Shown: piece by piece, positions 1 through 11,215 of the stretch | Layout: the number at the start of each line of letters is the position of its first letter | How positions within the stretch are numbered: position 1 is the stretch's first letter | From: Takifugu bimaculatus | Taxonomy: Eukaryota > Chordata > Actinopteri > Tetraodontiformes > Tetraodontidae | DNA length: 64,000 nt | Direction: 5' to 3' | Assembly: GCA_004026145.2 (NCBI GenBank) | Contig: CP034976.1 | Coordinates: forward strand, 657,169-721,168 | Position numbers and translations under genes: made by a program | Notes under the pieces: generated by a model | Databases searched by the model: none | The model's input: the letters and a program-made list of their open reading frames with translations, nothing else | What the model was told of the DNA's origin: nothing

Positions 1-271
1 CGTGTTGCAAGTGGATCCCACCACAACCCCATCATTCCAAAGGGATTCTGTTACTAAAATCTCATACAGTGACTTTCAGAGAAGGGAAGTACAAATCTTG
101 ATCTAGACAAACCGGGTTGCTAAGCAACTGTCTTCTTGGCTGAAGGGGACTCTTCTCTTCTTACATTCAGAGTAGTTTTGCTGTAGATTTAGCAGTTAAC
201 TTTGAATATTTCATCAGAGTAGAAAAGTACTTGAAATCCTCTGTCCTGTCCTTTCTCTCCAGTATTGAAAC
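1..271 (+). promoter_or_regulatory. 5' flank and probable 5' UTR of gene A copy 1
   Basis: This non-coding stretch precedes the ATG of the first 681-codon gene. A pyrimidine-rich run ending in CAG at 260-262 looks like a 3' splice site 9 bases before the ATG, so the start codon is probably in the second exon and a 5' UTR exon lies upstream, perhaps outside the window. Positions 51-262 match 12062-12377, except for the MITE insertion in the second copy, so the duplication includes the flank. No TATA box is convincing. Confidence 0.4.
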
Positions 272-2317
272 ATGGCCAACCAGATCGTAAAGACCACTCA
301 AAGTCTCACCACTGCAGCAGAGATGCGGGAGACCACCAAAATGCTGATGCAGCCCAATGCAAACTGGGAGGAATACCTGACCCCTGCTCCTCTCTCTATT
401 GCTATAATGGGGGAGTTGGTGTTCATCTCCTCCTGTGAAGATTTCTCTATCAATGAGAACCGCCCAGAAGGAGGTTTCAAGTACATCAAGTACCCAAACT
501 CCTTCAGAGCCTGTCTGATGCAAGTGTGTAACTCAGGCTGGCAGGCTTTTAATGAGGCCCACAAGAACATGGATCAAATACGTATTCACACGGGAACAGT
601 TCCTGATTACATGAAGGCGGCAGTCAATGTTCTCTTTAACGGCAGTGATGATGTGATCAAAACTCTTCTGCCAAACCAGCTGGACAACATCCGTGACATA
701 GCAGAGGAGTGCGTGATATTGGCAGAAGGTGTTGAAAAGAAGTACCTTGATGTCATCTGCTTAATCCAGGAGCTGCTGGAGGCCTCCGTCAATGCTAAAA
801 ATTTTTATGGAGAAGAGCTCGAAAAGGTGAAGATGAAGCTAGAGGAAACTAAAATGAAAGAGAAGACAGCCAGGCAGCTGAATGAACGGTCCAAGAAAGC
901 AATGGAGGACTTGGAAAAGGAAATGGAAGGAGCACAAGAGGCATTCAACAGCGCCATGAACTCCATTCCCACCGGGTGGGAGATGATCGCCATGGATTTC
1001 GTGGAAGGAATCTCCTCAGCAGTAACAGGAATACTGAATGGATTCGTTTCCAGAACAAGTGACTCATCTGGGGGAGCAGGTGGATCACCCACAAACCCAA
1101 ATGCCAGTGATACAAAGGTTGATGAGATTGCACAAATAAGAGTCTGCAGCAAATCTGAGGAGATTATGAAACTGGCAGAGCTTCTCAAAAGGTTTGTCAA
1201 AAATGGAGAAATAGACTGGAAGAACCTTTATGATCAGAAACATAAAACGTGTACCAAGGCTAACTGGATTGAAAAGCAATTTAAAAGGATCACTGGGGAA
1301 CTAAAGAATCTACCAGAGGAGAAACTACGTGACAGAGCACTGTCCATCTGTGAGTGTGGCATCAACATTTGTGAAGAGATGAACACGTATTCTCCAGAAC
1401 GCAAGTGGAATGACAACCAGACCAAAAAGATGGTTACAAGCATCAAAAAGTTGCATGAAGATTCACTTGCTTTCGACTCCAAGAGCAAGAAATTTTCAGG
1501 TACTCCTGCTCTGACCCCCAAACCACCAATGATGTTCAAAACGGAGAACAACTCAGAACACAAATCAGCCGGTCAGACAGCTTCTGAAAATGCTCGTTAC
1601 AAGATTGAGCTGAGCAGAGAACAACTCAAGCAAACGCGTGACTCCTATCAAAAGAGTGTGGAGAACATGGAGAAGAATGAAAGGGAACTGACTGAGATTC
1701 TGTGTGAGATGCAAAAATGCAACATCAAAGAGATTGACTTTGACACCACCATCAAAATGCTGGTCAAGGGTCTGGACGCCATGGGCAGGGTCAAAGAGCA
1801 ATGGGAGAAGATGGTTCGCTTCTTCCAGATGGTCTCCAACATTGTCAAAACCAGCCTCAGCAAGACCCTGAAAAACTTTGTTACTACATGTGATGACTCA
1901 AAGAAACTTTCTTACAACGACAAGCTCTTCACAAAAGACCTCCTGTACAACCAAGCCTTCCAAGCCTCCAACGTTGCCAGCCTGGTCCACATGATCTCAG
2001 GGACGTACACTGAGGTGTCCAGCAAGTACCTGATGGACAGAGTGAGCAGCCTGGGCAGGCTCATGGCCATGGATAAGGACAGACCTGAGTTCCATCAAGA
2101 GCGCGCCATGCTGCAGCAGTCCTGCCAGGACGCTCAGAGAGGTATTCTGCAGCTGGTGATCAAGAACAAAAAAGACTTTGAGAGGAAGACCGATGCAAGA
2201 ATGGAGAAAATCGAGTGTGAACTGAAGGCCGTTCTTCCTGCTGCCCCACCCCAGGAGACTGAGAGGATTAAAGAAATTGTCCAGGCTGGCTTTGAAGGAC
2301 AGGAGGACTACTACTAA
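272..2317 (+). CDS. Gene A copy 1: 681-aa helical protein, pore-forming-like architecture
   Basis: I do not recognise this as a named family. The single coding exon runs from an ATG in good context (AAACATGG) to TAA. The protein is mostly helical. Residues about 1-130 are a globular N-terminal part, about 135-230 form a long heptad-rich helical stretch, and about 235-258 (GWEMIAMDF...ILNGF) are the only hydrophobic segment. A Ser/Gly/Pro-rich linker (about 262-280) and a second helical region follow, with coiled coil around 450-500. The protein ends in an acidic tail finishing EDYY. There is no signal peptide, so it is probably cytosolic or released without the classical pathway. A long helix pair around one hydrophobic hairpin is the layout of ClyA/HBL/Xax-type alpha-pore-forming proteins; that comparison is inference from architecture only. 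Gene B follows about 1.4 kb downstream in the same direction, and the pair is duplicated at 12.4-16.9 kb. AATAAA polyadenylation signals lie at 2889 and 3140. Confidence 0.85.
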   Translation: MANQIVKTTQSLTTAAEMRETTKMLMQPNANWEEYLTPAPLSIAIMGELVFISSCEDFSINENRPEGGFKYIKYPNSFRACLMQVCNSGWQAFNEAHKNMDQIRIHTGTVPDYMKAAVNVLFNGSDDVIKTLLPNQLDNIRDIAEECVILAEGVEKKYLDVICLIQELLEASVNAKNFYGEELEKVKMKLEETKMKEKTARQLNERSKKAMEDLEKEMEGAQEAFNSAMNSIPTGWEMIAMDFVEGISSAVTGILNGFVSRTSDSSGGAGGSPTNPNASDTKVDEIAQIRVCSKSEEIMKLAELLKRFVKNGEIDWKNLYDQKHKTCTKANWIEKQFKRITGELKNLPEEKLRDRALSICECGINICEEMNTYSPERKWNDNQTKKMVTSIKKLHEDSLAFDSKSKKFSGTPALTPKPPMMFKTENNSEHKSAGQTASENARYKIELSREQLKQTRDSYQKSVENMEKNERELTEILCEMQKCNIKEIDFDTTIKMLVKGLDAMGRVKEQWEKMVRFFQMVSNIVKTSLSKTLKNFVTTCDDSKKLSYNDKLFTKDLLYNQAFQASNVASLVHMISGTYTEVSSKYLMDRVSSLGRLMAMDKDRPEFHQERAMLQQSCQDAQRGILQLVIKNKKDFERKTDARMEKIECELKAVLPAAPPQETERIKEIVQAGFEGQEDYY

Positions 2318-3735
2318 TTCAACACGATTTAGAATAATTGAACTGTCGTCACATCAGCGCTTTGAGCAAAAGATACTACACAACTGATTTTTGATGCTAA
2401 TTACTTACAAACATGTGCAAGAAGACTTGGTAAAAGTTTGTAAACTAGTTTTGGGACTCGTGTTTTAATCTGCCCTCCACAAAAGTGAGACCTTGGGAGA
2501 AAATCATCAAGGCACAGCCAAAAAAACCCAAACCTGGTTGAAGAGACGATGCCAGTCTGACAGTAGAATGTGAGTGATCACACTTGATCTGTGAGTCCTG
2601 TTTTTAAGCTGAGCTGTTGTCTTTTTCGGTTTGGGGTTTTAAATCGGATTGATCTCACAAAATCTCTGATGCATCACCTTTGCATGGATTCACTTACTGT
2701 TCTGATCTTCTGAAGACCCTGTTTGTTGACCTTCACACAAAGAAAACACTCTTAATAGAGATGGTGATGTGGACGCAGGACTCAAGGAGGTGCGCACAGC
2801 GTGAGACCAGACTGGAGAACGATCACAGATATGAAGTGGACTAAAGCTCTACATCACCATCTCCTATCAGACGGACCATGTGGTGGCAAATAAAAAGATC
2901 ACAGTAAAACTCAATGGTGAAAGAATAAGTGTCCAAGTAATTTCTGACCTGCTTAGTTTCTTTAATGAAACCTGGGATGCAACATGCGTGTTATTATAGT
3001 TATTAGTCAGAATTAGTACTTAGTGTTGGTAATGTGTGTTGTTATTATTAGACTGCTCATGGTGAAGGTCCTGAGGAACGCTGACTGCTTTGGTGCTTTT
3101 GCTGACAGTAGCATTGATGTTTATTCTGTGACGGCAGTAAATAAAGGTCTCCTGTTTAGACTGAACTGTTGTCTTGTCTCCTTCTGCCCATGACTGCTGT
3201 AAGGATTGATGTGTGAGATAACTGTCTTTATTTGTGACGGTACTTCCTAAACTAGCACATGTACAGTCTGTAACCGTGCCCTCTGTTTATCTGGAGGAAT
3301 TTATCAGATCAAATGAAACACCTCAAAAATTACATCAAAAATAAAAGACATCACTTCTACAAGCACCGTAAGGTCAAAGAGAAGTCAACCATCTCTTCTT
3401 TCTGTGCAGTATGAATTTTGATTCATGCAATTTTCAAATGCTGGACACAAAGAAAATAGGAGATATGAGGACATTCTGAGTTATCTGTAAAAGTCCCAGT
3501 TATCATTCCTGGGATGTACTCCAGTACTCAGTGGCAGACACTGCATGGATGGTTTCATTCATCATGCTTCCACTACATTGAACTCATGTATATTTGAGGA
3601 GAACAACTTCATATTGGTGAAAGTGTAGTTCGGGCGATGAGTAAGCTAGACTGAGGCAGTGAAAGGTGTTTGTCATAATGAGCTTTTTCTTTTTTCTTTA
3701 ATATTTAGATCTCCATCTTTCAGTCTAGTGTGATC
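2318..3735. other. Gene A 3' UTR and A-B spacer, copy 1
   Basis: No gene is seen here. The first part matches the sequence after gene A in copy 2 (14431 onward), and polyadenylation signals AATAAA occur at 2889-2894 and 3140-3145. About 600-1000 bases of this spacer (roughly 2580-3640) have no counterpart in the shorter copy-2 spacer. A pyrimidine-rich tract ending in TTTAG at 3704-3708 is a likely 3' splice site just before the first coding exon of gene B, which implies a 5' UTR intron for gene B. Confidence 0.5.
3140..3145 (+). terminator. Polyadenylation signal of gene A copy 1
   Basis: This is a canonical AATAAA about 820 bases after the stop codon. The surrounding sequence (GCAGTAAATAAA followed by a T/G-rich stretch) recurs after gene A copy 2 at 14717-14722, so it is the better of the two candidates (the other is at 2889). 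Confidence 0.55.
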
Positions 3736-5717
3736 ATGGCTTGGAACATTTCCTGTAGGTATGTATCACAACCACAAGACTTCACAGTTTACATACAGTT
3801 TGATCAACAGTCAGAGTTAGGGCTGTCCAAATGATCACATTAACTTGCTTATGTCAAAATGAATACATTCACTTTGACAGTCGGCCTCACAGGAAGTCTG
3901 TGGGTCCGACCAGCTGCAGCTGTCGGTCCTGCTGTCCACAGTTCTGTTTATGTGGGCTGAAGAGAAGCTACCTGAAGTCCAGGTCCGACAATAACGTGAT
4001 AATTAAGGCGTTAACACTGACATCACTAATCATAATAGATACTGTTTTGGCTGGATTATGTGTGTCTTCCATAAACAGGTCAGAACATTTGCATATCAGC
4101 CAAAATTGTCAGACATTTCACACAGTTATTTTTTAACGCACAAAAACCTACATGGATGATACACATTTAAGGTACCTTTACACTAACCCACTGTAAAGCC
4201 AAGAGTTGAGGTGTGAAGAGCAAAGGAGAGCATCAGCTAACAGCTCACCATCAACTCAGCTTCTGTTTTACCCGAACCTACAGCTACGTCCCAGGTGGGC
4301 CTTTTGGTGCCACAGTAATTATTGCCCCTGCTACCACAGGTGTCCAGAACTATAAATACTTATTATAAACCATAAAAGAATAATTAACAGCAATGATCAG
4401 TAAATGCAGAAGTACATAAACAAGGTTTAGAAATGGTTCACAAATATAAATGTAAACATATTTTTCTTGAAACACCGTAATGACGTGTCATCAGCGTTTG
4501 GTAAATCAACCCTGTTGGTCCGGGTTCTTAAGGCTTTCCTTTTTGGACTCACAGTTCTGTAGGTTCCCAGGACAGGGAGCTGAGGAAAGTGGCCCAGGCT
4601 GTGATCGTCCCACTGAAGAGTGGACTCCAGTCCTTCAATAAAGTTTCAGAGATCCTCCTCAGTGTCCATGCAGACATGGTCCTTCCTGACACTCAAACCT
4701 TTGATGATATAAGAAGACAGATTCTAAATATGGAACAACAACTAGAAAGCTCTGAGAGGATAGCTGCAGAGGAGCTCCAGGATGTGGACAGGCAGACTGA
4801 GGTTCTCACTGCAGACCAGGGTCGTTTAGCAAGGCTGAAACAGGAGAAACAGTTAGAGTTAGACAAGCTACAAAAACAGCTGGGCTCTTACAAGTCTTCT
4901 TTGGAGACCTACAAAGATGCTCTGAACACCCAGAGGAGAAACCTGGAATCAGCAAAAAAAACTTTAGAGAACATGAGAAAGAAGAGGGATGAAGCAGAGA
5001 CGAGGAGGAATGTAGGACTTGGTCTGCTGGCCATCCCATTCATTGGATGGGCTGTTGGTGAGTAAAAGTTGAAGCTTTAAATGATCTGAAACATGTTCAG
5101 TGATTTTGTGTTTGACTAAAGTTATTAGAAGACAAGTGTGAGACACACTGAAGATGTTTTTGGACAATCACGATCTGGTCATGTGAATCTACTTTACATT
5201 TATTTCAGGCTCTGGTCTGGCTATTTCTGGCGCTGTAGATATGGATCAGGCCTCTGATGCTGTCGACACTGCTAGAAGTGAGGTGGACAGCTGTGAATCT
5301 CAGGTCACAAAATACCGCAACAAAGTCTCGGAGTTCCAGAGCTTGATCTCCAAAGCTGAACGTGAAATCCAAGATGTTGACCACAAAATTCATCAGACCG
5401 ACTCCAACCTGCGAGATTTGTCTGGGAGGCGGGAGGTTGTTGCTGATGTTCAGAGTAAAATGAGGAGAGTTGTCAATCAGCTGGGGGTGCTGAGTGGGGT
5501 GGGGAATGTGGCAGAGCTGCAGACCCGGCATCTGGTCCTGTTGGAGCCTGTGATGAAGGTGATGGAGGAGATGACAACAGCACTGGGTCGGATCACTGGA
5601 GAGGAGCTGCTGAACACAGAAGGGATAAAGAGCCTGTTGGGGCACATGAAGAGGAACCAGGAACAACTAAAGTGCCTGGTTGATGCTAAACAGGGAGCAG
5701 ATGATGAGTATTATTAA
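3736..5717 (+). CDS. Gene B copy 1: 344-aa coiled-coil/hydrophobic hairpin protein, three coding exons
   Basis: I do not recognise the family. The coding exons are 3736-3758, 4555-5057 and 5209-5717. The first is 23 bases, starts at an ATG and ends at a perfect donor (AG/GTATGT). Phase 2 then phase 1 junctions keep one frame for 344 residues. The long downstream reading frames begin at GTG, so the true start is the ATG in the short exon. The protein has a long coiled coil at about 30-158, a hydrophobic hairpin at about 160-185 (two runs, GLGLLAIPFIGW and GLAISGAV, joined by glycines), a second coiled coil at about 190-260, and an acidic C-terminus ending DEYY. There is no signal peptide. The symmetric helix/hydrophobic tip/helix plan resembles the membrane-inserting subunit of two-component alpha-pore-forming systems; this is inference, without sequence similarity to prove it. 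It lies downstream of gene A in both cassette copies. Confidence 0.75.
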
Positions 5718-6199
5718 CTCTGATGTTCTGCTGTCCTGATCAGGAGAAGCAATTTTTTTTCTTTCATGTAATTGTTTATAAAACCTGAATCTTCTAAATG
5801 TCTTCAAACTTCCTTGATTTCATGATAAAGGCTAAATATGTTCTTCCAAATGAGACTTCTCTGCTTGATCAGATGTTCATCATTTTGCTGTGTGTTTGTG
5901 TGCTGTACCGTTATATTTCTGCAAGGGGGCATAGCATACTCAACTTCTGGTTCTTGCTGACAACCTCTGAATCTGCAGCTAATTAGCAGCCTTTTTGTTC
6001 AGCTGACACTGGCTCACCAGCATCAGATCATTTCCCCCTTGCCAAGTGGTAACTCAAGTGTTTTAGACTCTGAATTTGCTGTTTTGCCCTGACTAAATCC
6101 TGCATTTTTTGTCACTTTCCAAAGTCAGCACGTGTCCATCTTTGTTTGCCTCACACACCATCGCAGGACCGAGCTGCATTCGCACCTTTGTTCGTGTAA
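5718..6199. other. 3' flank of gene B copy 1
   Basis: The first about 200 bases match the 3' flank of the second copy (16913 onward), so they belong to the duplicated unit. No canonical AATAAA was found close to the stop. Nothing else is recognisable before the repeat block at about 6200. Confidence 0.4.
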
Positions 6200-7412
6200 A
6201 TTGTGACGGGTGCAATTTGGACCCAAAAGCAGCACTCTGGAAAGCTGGAACCGTTGGTCGTGACCCTATAGTACACAGTCAAACAGGACCTCTGGCAGAC
6301 AAGGAAACACATGAAACAGTCCGTTCTTCAGGCTCAGGGCCCACGCAGAGTCTATGGGTGTCGGGCTCAGGGATTGGGTTTGAGCAGAGCCGAGGGTGAA
6401 CCCTCAGAACCGTACAGTTCCGTTTACAGCGGGCAGGAGTGACAGAGAGGGGCTTACAGGAGATGAGGCTGATGAAGTAGCAGAGCAGACTGGGGATGAG
6501 CAGCAGCAAAGTCGGGGCCAGGCGGAGAGGTCAGGACCAGGTGAGCAGACAGGAACCAGAAACGCTGAGGCAGAAGTCGTAGTCAGGGACGGAAGGCTTG
6601 TGAGTAGTGATGTTCCCTCAGGGATGCTGAAGAAGCAAGAGCGTCCAGGAATGCCACCGCTGATGCCATAGTGGAGGTGCAGCGTTATCCGTCAGCCCCT
6701 CCACTTGAACGATCACAGGACCCTCTGGTGTACTGGACGACAAACAAAGCCCGATACCCAAACCTGTACCACCTGGCAAACCAGTACCTCGCAACACCAG
6801 CATCCTCTGTGCCCTGCGAGAGGGTGTTTTCTAAAGCTGGGGAAATAGTTTCAAAAAAGAGAAACTGCCTCAAACCCTCGACTGTGGAGAAACTGTTGTT
6901 TTTAAATAAAAATGCATAAGCACACCAGTTCACCCAAGCACCTTAGGCCCATACCCCCCATCTGTTCCTAAAATATATATAATAATAATAATAAAACATC
7001 AAAAGCGCACGCTTGCTGGGTCATCAACCTTTTGCATGGCTGCAGTACAACCAATGCACCAGCAGACGACCCCCGCGTTCGAAATGATTGAAGCTTCGAG
7101 TAATGAACCAATTTTCAACACAATGGTCCAAAAGGGTTCAAAGCCTCATGAAGCCTCATTTGGACATCACTACTGGTGAGTTTACCGGGAGACAGGCGGT
7201 GCAGGCAGGTCAGGAGCAAACAGGTTCAGCAACAGGACGTCAGGCAGATAAGTGCTGGAGTGTATTGCATGGAAACGCAGAAGAACAACCTGGCAAAGAC
7301 TGAGAGTGCAGGGGAGGCTTATAAGCAGGGGCAGGTAGAGTGGAGAATTACTGGGGCAGAGGGACAGGAGGGACCTGGGGGAATGGGGGAATGGGGCTGT
7401 GACAGTAAATAC
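6200..7412. repeat. Degenerate GA/CAG-rich interspersed repeat hosting a hAT element
   Basis: The stretch begins around TGTGACGGGTGC and ends around GGGGCTGTGACAG. In between it is rich in CAGGCAGAC and GGACAGG words and has no coherent coding frame. It looks like an old interspersed element into which the 6605-7172 hAT fragment was inserted. The family is not identified. Confidence 0.35.
6605..7172 (+). mobile_element. Internally deleted hAT element with transposase C-terminus
   Basis: The ends are inverted copies (TAGTGATGTTCC on the left, GGACATCACTA on the right) and the element is flanked by near-identical 8-bp duplications, CTTGTGAG and CTGGTGAG. An open frame from just inside the left end to 6919 encodes the hAT C-terminal dimerisation region, with the diagnostic PCERVFSKAGEIVSKKRN stretch found in ZBED1/Ac-type transposases. 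The catalytic and zinc-finger parts are missing, so this is an inactive deletion derivative. The coding part starts almost at the left terminus, which marks the deletion point. Confidence 0.75.
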
Positions 7413-10010
7413 TGTGAAACAACCTTTTCTCCTGCTAGCATCTTCTCCTGTCTGCATTCTCGGATAAATGCTAAGTATTTTGGATACTGTCATAACATGA
7501 GCTTTAATAAACTGGATTTATTCATTTCCTGTTCCAAGAAACCAATCACAGTTGTGACTCTAACACTAAACAAACGCATCACATTTCAACCTGTAACCCT
7601 TATCCACATTTATCTGAGTTGAACTTGTCCTGGTTGGGCAACAATAATCTTGCAACCAATTGGATCTTTTCCATCCATGTGTCTCCTGATACTTTTTCTC
7701 ACCTGATTTCTATCCAAACGTCTGGATGCCACTGGCCCATGAAGAATTTCATTCAGAGATCAGAACCTTCAAGAAGGAGACTGTGGTTGAGTGAGCATCG
7801 TGAGGACTGTTGGAGATAAAACAACCAAAGTCCAAAAGAACAGAGGAAAGACAAAATATGAGACTTCTCCAAAAATGTTGAATAGAATGCGGGTGCTTAA
7901 TCATGGTGTTAAACTACAGTGGTGGTTGATGTACCATCCCCGAAAGACAGCAGCATCAGAGAGAATGGTCAACAAAAACTGGAAACACTATAGCTGAAAG
8001 AGCCACAAGAGATAAAATATCCTATTATATTCACACCAAACTGATAAAACTAACATTTTCTTCCAATTTGCAGATTTGTTTTGGCACTAAAATGATTGAT
8101 CAATTACCAATCAATGAGATAATCTTAGCAGCAAGTCAGTATCAATAAAGACCTCCTAAATAGTGCATATTCACCAGACGCAACATTTACTGACACCCAC
8201 CTGTGGAGTTTGTCCTGCCCAGGCTGATTATCTGGTATGAACACCATAGCCAGCCTCGCCATTCCTGCTGCCTACTGTCTGCATTTGTGTATCCATCCCA
8301 ATCTGCCCATCAACCCGGGCTGTAAATTGCCCCAAATTAAGCTCCAATTAAGCCAGGATCTTCGTCACTCTGCATCTTCTCCCCATGAGATCATCACTTC
8401 TCAGAGGTTCCTCAAGACACCATTTGACCATTCCATATTCTGCCATCTGACAGGGGTTCACATCACTCTCTCACAGCTGTATGATTTTAGGTGGCATTTT
8501 CCAATGGGGATCTGATCCCACAGGACTGTTGAACAGAAGTTTTGATGCCATGAGACACCTATTGAGCCCATGAGAAAGGTCATTGTCAGTATGAGAGCTG
8601 GGTCAGAAGAATGGCCTTCTTCAGATAGCTGCCTTCTACAGCCAAGGAGACTACAGCCAGCTGAGCTTGTCCTGAACACACCTTTTTGTCCATCTTCTGG
8701 TAGATTAGTTCAGCAATCCAGGATTGTGCCATTGGGGGGATTACCTTACGAAAGTAGGGTTCAAACATAAGGATTTTTTGTAGATATTAAGAGATATTTT
8801 GTAAAAAATAAAACATCAGACAGTTTTGCTCTGATAATCCCAGCACAGATTCTGTCCCACTACTGATCTAGAATCTTATCTTCCAAGCCAGAAATCTCAG
8901 TGATCACATATCACCAAACAAACATGAAGAAGAAGAAACAAAGTAACAGATGGAAAATATAACACATAACATAGAAAAATACATAGAAGAGAGAATGATG
9001 GTGGTCTTGGGAACGTTTTTCATGGAAAAATCCCAAACTACAAATACAAAGACTGGAGGAAATCCTGGAGGCAACAGGAACATGCTTGTTTTTATTTACG
9101 GCTGCTTCCTTAGTCCTCAGTCAGCTCGTGTCTTGATTGGCTACATTTGTTCCACCTGTCAATTCAGTCCTGACTCGGGGGTCGTCAGCTTTCACCACAC
9201 ATGGAGATTGTAGGTCAAAAATATTGAAGGGTTTAATATTTACAATTGTCAGCCCAGCTGTTTTTGGACTCAATTATGAGGAAAAATTCCCTATTAACAC
9301 ACCTCAGACCACAGAATCAACTTATGGGACAAACTTAGAGGATACGAGATAATGGGGAGTTTGTCATCCAAAAACAGTGATTACCTTTAGGTCTGTTCCC
9401 TTCCCTGGAGCCACCAAAAACATAATCTTTTTGATTCTTCAGCATCCAAACACGCCTTGTCCAAGCATCCCTCCCACTACTGGTCCACTTTCCAGTTTTT
9501 TGAACTTGAACCCTTTGAGATCATCTCGGTCCCCGACTGATTGAGCTAACCCCACTTTCACAATGATTCTGTCATCTGAGTCATGAGTCCAAACAAATTA
9601 TCTTATTTCTTCCACTTTTCCTCTTTATTAGTCAAACCTGCCTAAAGCAAGTTAAAAACTGCTTCTGCCTCTCTGTGACTCCCTTCACATGAATAAGACT
9701 CACTGCACTTGTAGCTAATAACACTGGGTGCATCAGCTTTAACGAGGTGTGATCACACCGTCAGAACTCTGACGATGTTGGTTGGGCTGGGGTGTCCGAT
9801 GGTGACCTATACCCAGATACACATTTACCACTTGTGGATCCACCAATCAACATATGGCAGAGAAACACAAAGCAAACACAGTAAAGAGATTTTTATACCA
9901 ACAGTTTAATCGTTCCAGGTTTGTATAAAAGTATAAAAAGAACCCAGACATCAAGGCTCAGGAGCAGCTTCCTCCCTCTTCATCACTCTATTTATCAATC
10001 TATCATCCAT
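7413..10010. other. Gene-free stretch
   Basis: There are only short reading frames without recognisable domains or splice structure. Nothing else can be assigned here. Confidence 0.4.
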
Positions 10011-10011
10011 C

Positions 10012-10400
10012 CGTCACAGGTAGAAACTGGACCCAGATGCAGCACATAAACAACGGAGGAGCACTTAGCAGGAAATGTTATTTTATTCAAAAGCAGTTTC
10101 AGTTTGTAATGAGAGCTCGCACCAAAGTCATTCCGGAAGTAAGTCCACTGTTTGATAATAATACCAAGATGACCAAGAATGACCAAGAATGTGGAAAACT
10201 CAGGCCGACAGTAGCAGACAGGGAGCAGGCAGAGACTTAAGGCGATAAAAATAAGGCAATTTTCCAGAACGGGGAAAGAACAGGCAGGCCAGGAACAGGA
10301 ATGTTCAATACAGAGAAATCAGTCCAAGAATCAATGCTGGAAGGTCTGGAATGAGCACAAAACATTCTAACAAAGAGTGAGTGAAAGAAGTTTAAAAACC
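10012..10400. repeat. Unidentified interspersed repeat fragment
   Basis: The sequence starts with GTCACAGGTAGAAACTGGACCC and continues with purine-rich words like those of the 6.2-7.4 kb block. The start is reminiscent of the junction between a gypsy-type LTR end and a primer-binding region, read in reverse. No coding part remains and the family is unresolved. Confidence 0.25.
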
Positions 10401-10501
10401 TGGAGGAAGAACAGGCATGTATGTCTGTCTGTCTGTCCGTCCTCCGTCCGTCACTATCTCAACCCTCGACAGGTCAGTTAGTCCCCCAGCAGTTCCACTA
10501 A

Positions 10502-10735
10502 AAGCCAGTATCCTGCAAGTGTCCCACCAGTGTCCTACCACTATCCCACCAGTGGACCACCAGTGTCCTGCCAGTGGACCACCAGTGTCCCACCACTGGA
10601 CCAACATTATCCCACCAGTGTCCGACCACTATCCTGCCAGTGGACCACCAGTGTCCCGCCACTGGACACCAGTGTCCTGCCAGTGGACCACCAGTGTCCC
10701 ACCACTGGACACCAGTGTCCTGCCAGCGGACCACC
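10502..10735. repeat. Minisatellite built on CCAGTGTCC / CCAGTGGACC words
   Basis: Short units of about 17 bp (accaccagtgtcc..., ccactggacaccagtgtcc) are repeated many times with small changes. Because the unit avoids stops, several long frames appear on both strands; these are artefacts of the repeat. Confidence 0.85.
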
Positions 10736-11140
10736 CTACTCTTTCCAATGCTCACAGCAACTTCTGTCTTTTCTCAACACTTTAAATCTATAAGAATTTT
10801 AATGCAGACAAAGGTGTAAACTGTTCAAATGTTAAAATGTGGAACAGACTTTCACCTCAGAGTTGATAGATTTGATCTTCACACCATCTGGTCCCTTCAC
10901 AAGCCCTCCCCATTAACATATAGGATATTTAAGGGTCTGTCAAGAGCACTGAGTCCACTTGTGCTTCAGCTGCCACACAGTTCTGCTTCTCCACACAGAA
11001 AAGGTAAGAGATCAGATTTAGAACAGACTACAGATCAATTTATGATCAAAAATTTAGGTCTAATTCCTCTTGTCTGTCACACTCTGCTCCAGCCCATGGA
11101 CTCAGTACTTTTCCACTCCCCTGCTCACACCACAGCCTCT

Positions 11141-11215
11141 GATCACACACCCGCTCTCAGTCACTGATCACACACCTGCTCTCAGTCACTGATCACACAC
11201 CTGCCCTCACTCATC
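11141..11215. repeat. Three copies of a 25-bp tandem repeat
   Basis: Units at 11141, 11166 and 11191 share gatcacacacc(t/c)gc(t/c)ctca with few differences. This is a small tandem array in non-coding sequence between the two cassette copies. Confidence 0.75.

Noticed and set aside
4589..5065. A 158-codon gene starting at GTG
   Set aside because: GTG starts are not expected in a vertebrate nuclear gene. The frame extends upstream to a splice acceptor and joins an ATG-containing 23-base exon, and the apparent stop lies in the next intron.
272..5717. Membership of A or B in the aerolysin/natterin or MACPF families found in fish
   Set aside because: Those are beta-structured pore formers with distinct motifs. 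A and B are almost wholly helical and show none of these motifs.
10417..10819. Several long frames on both strands
   Set aside because: They are produced by a short tandem repeat without stop codons and have repetitive low-complexity translations.
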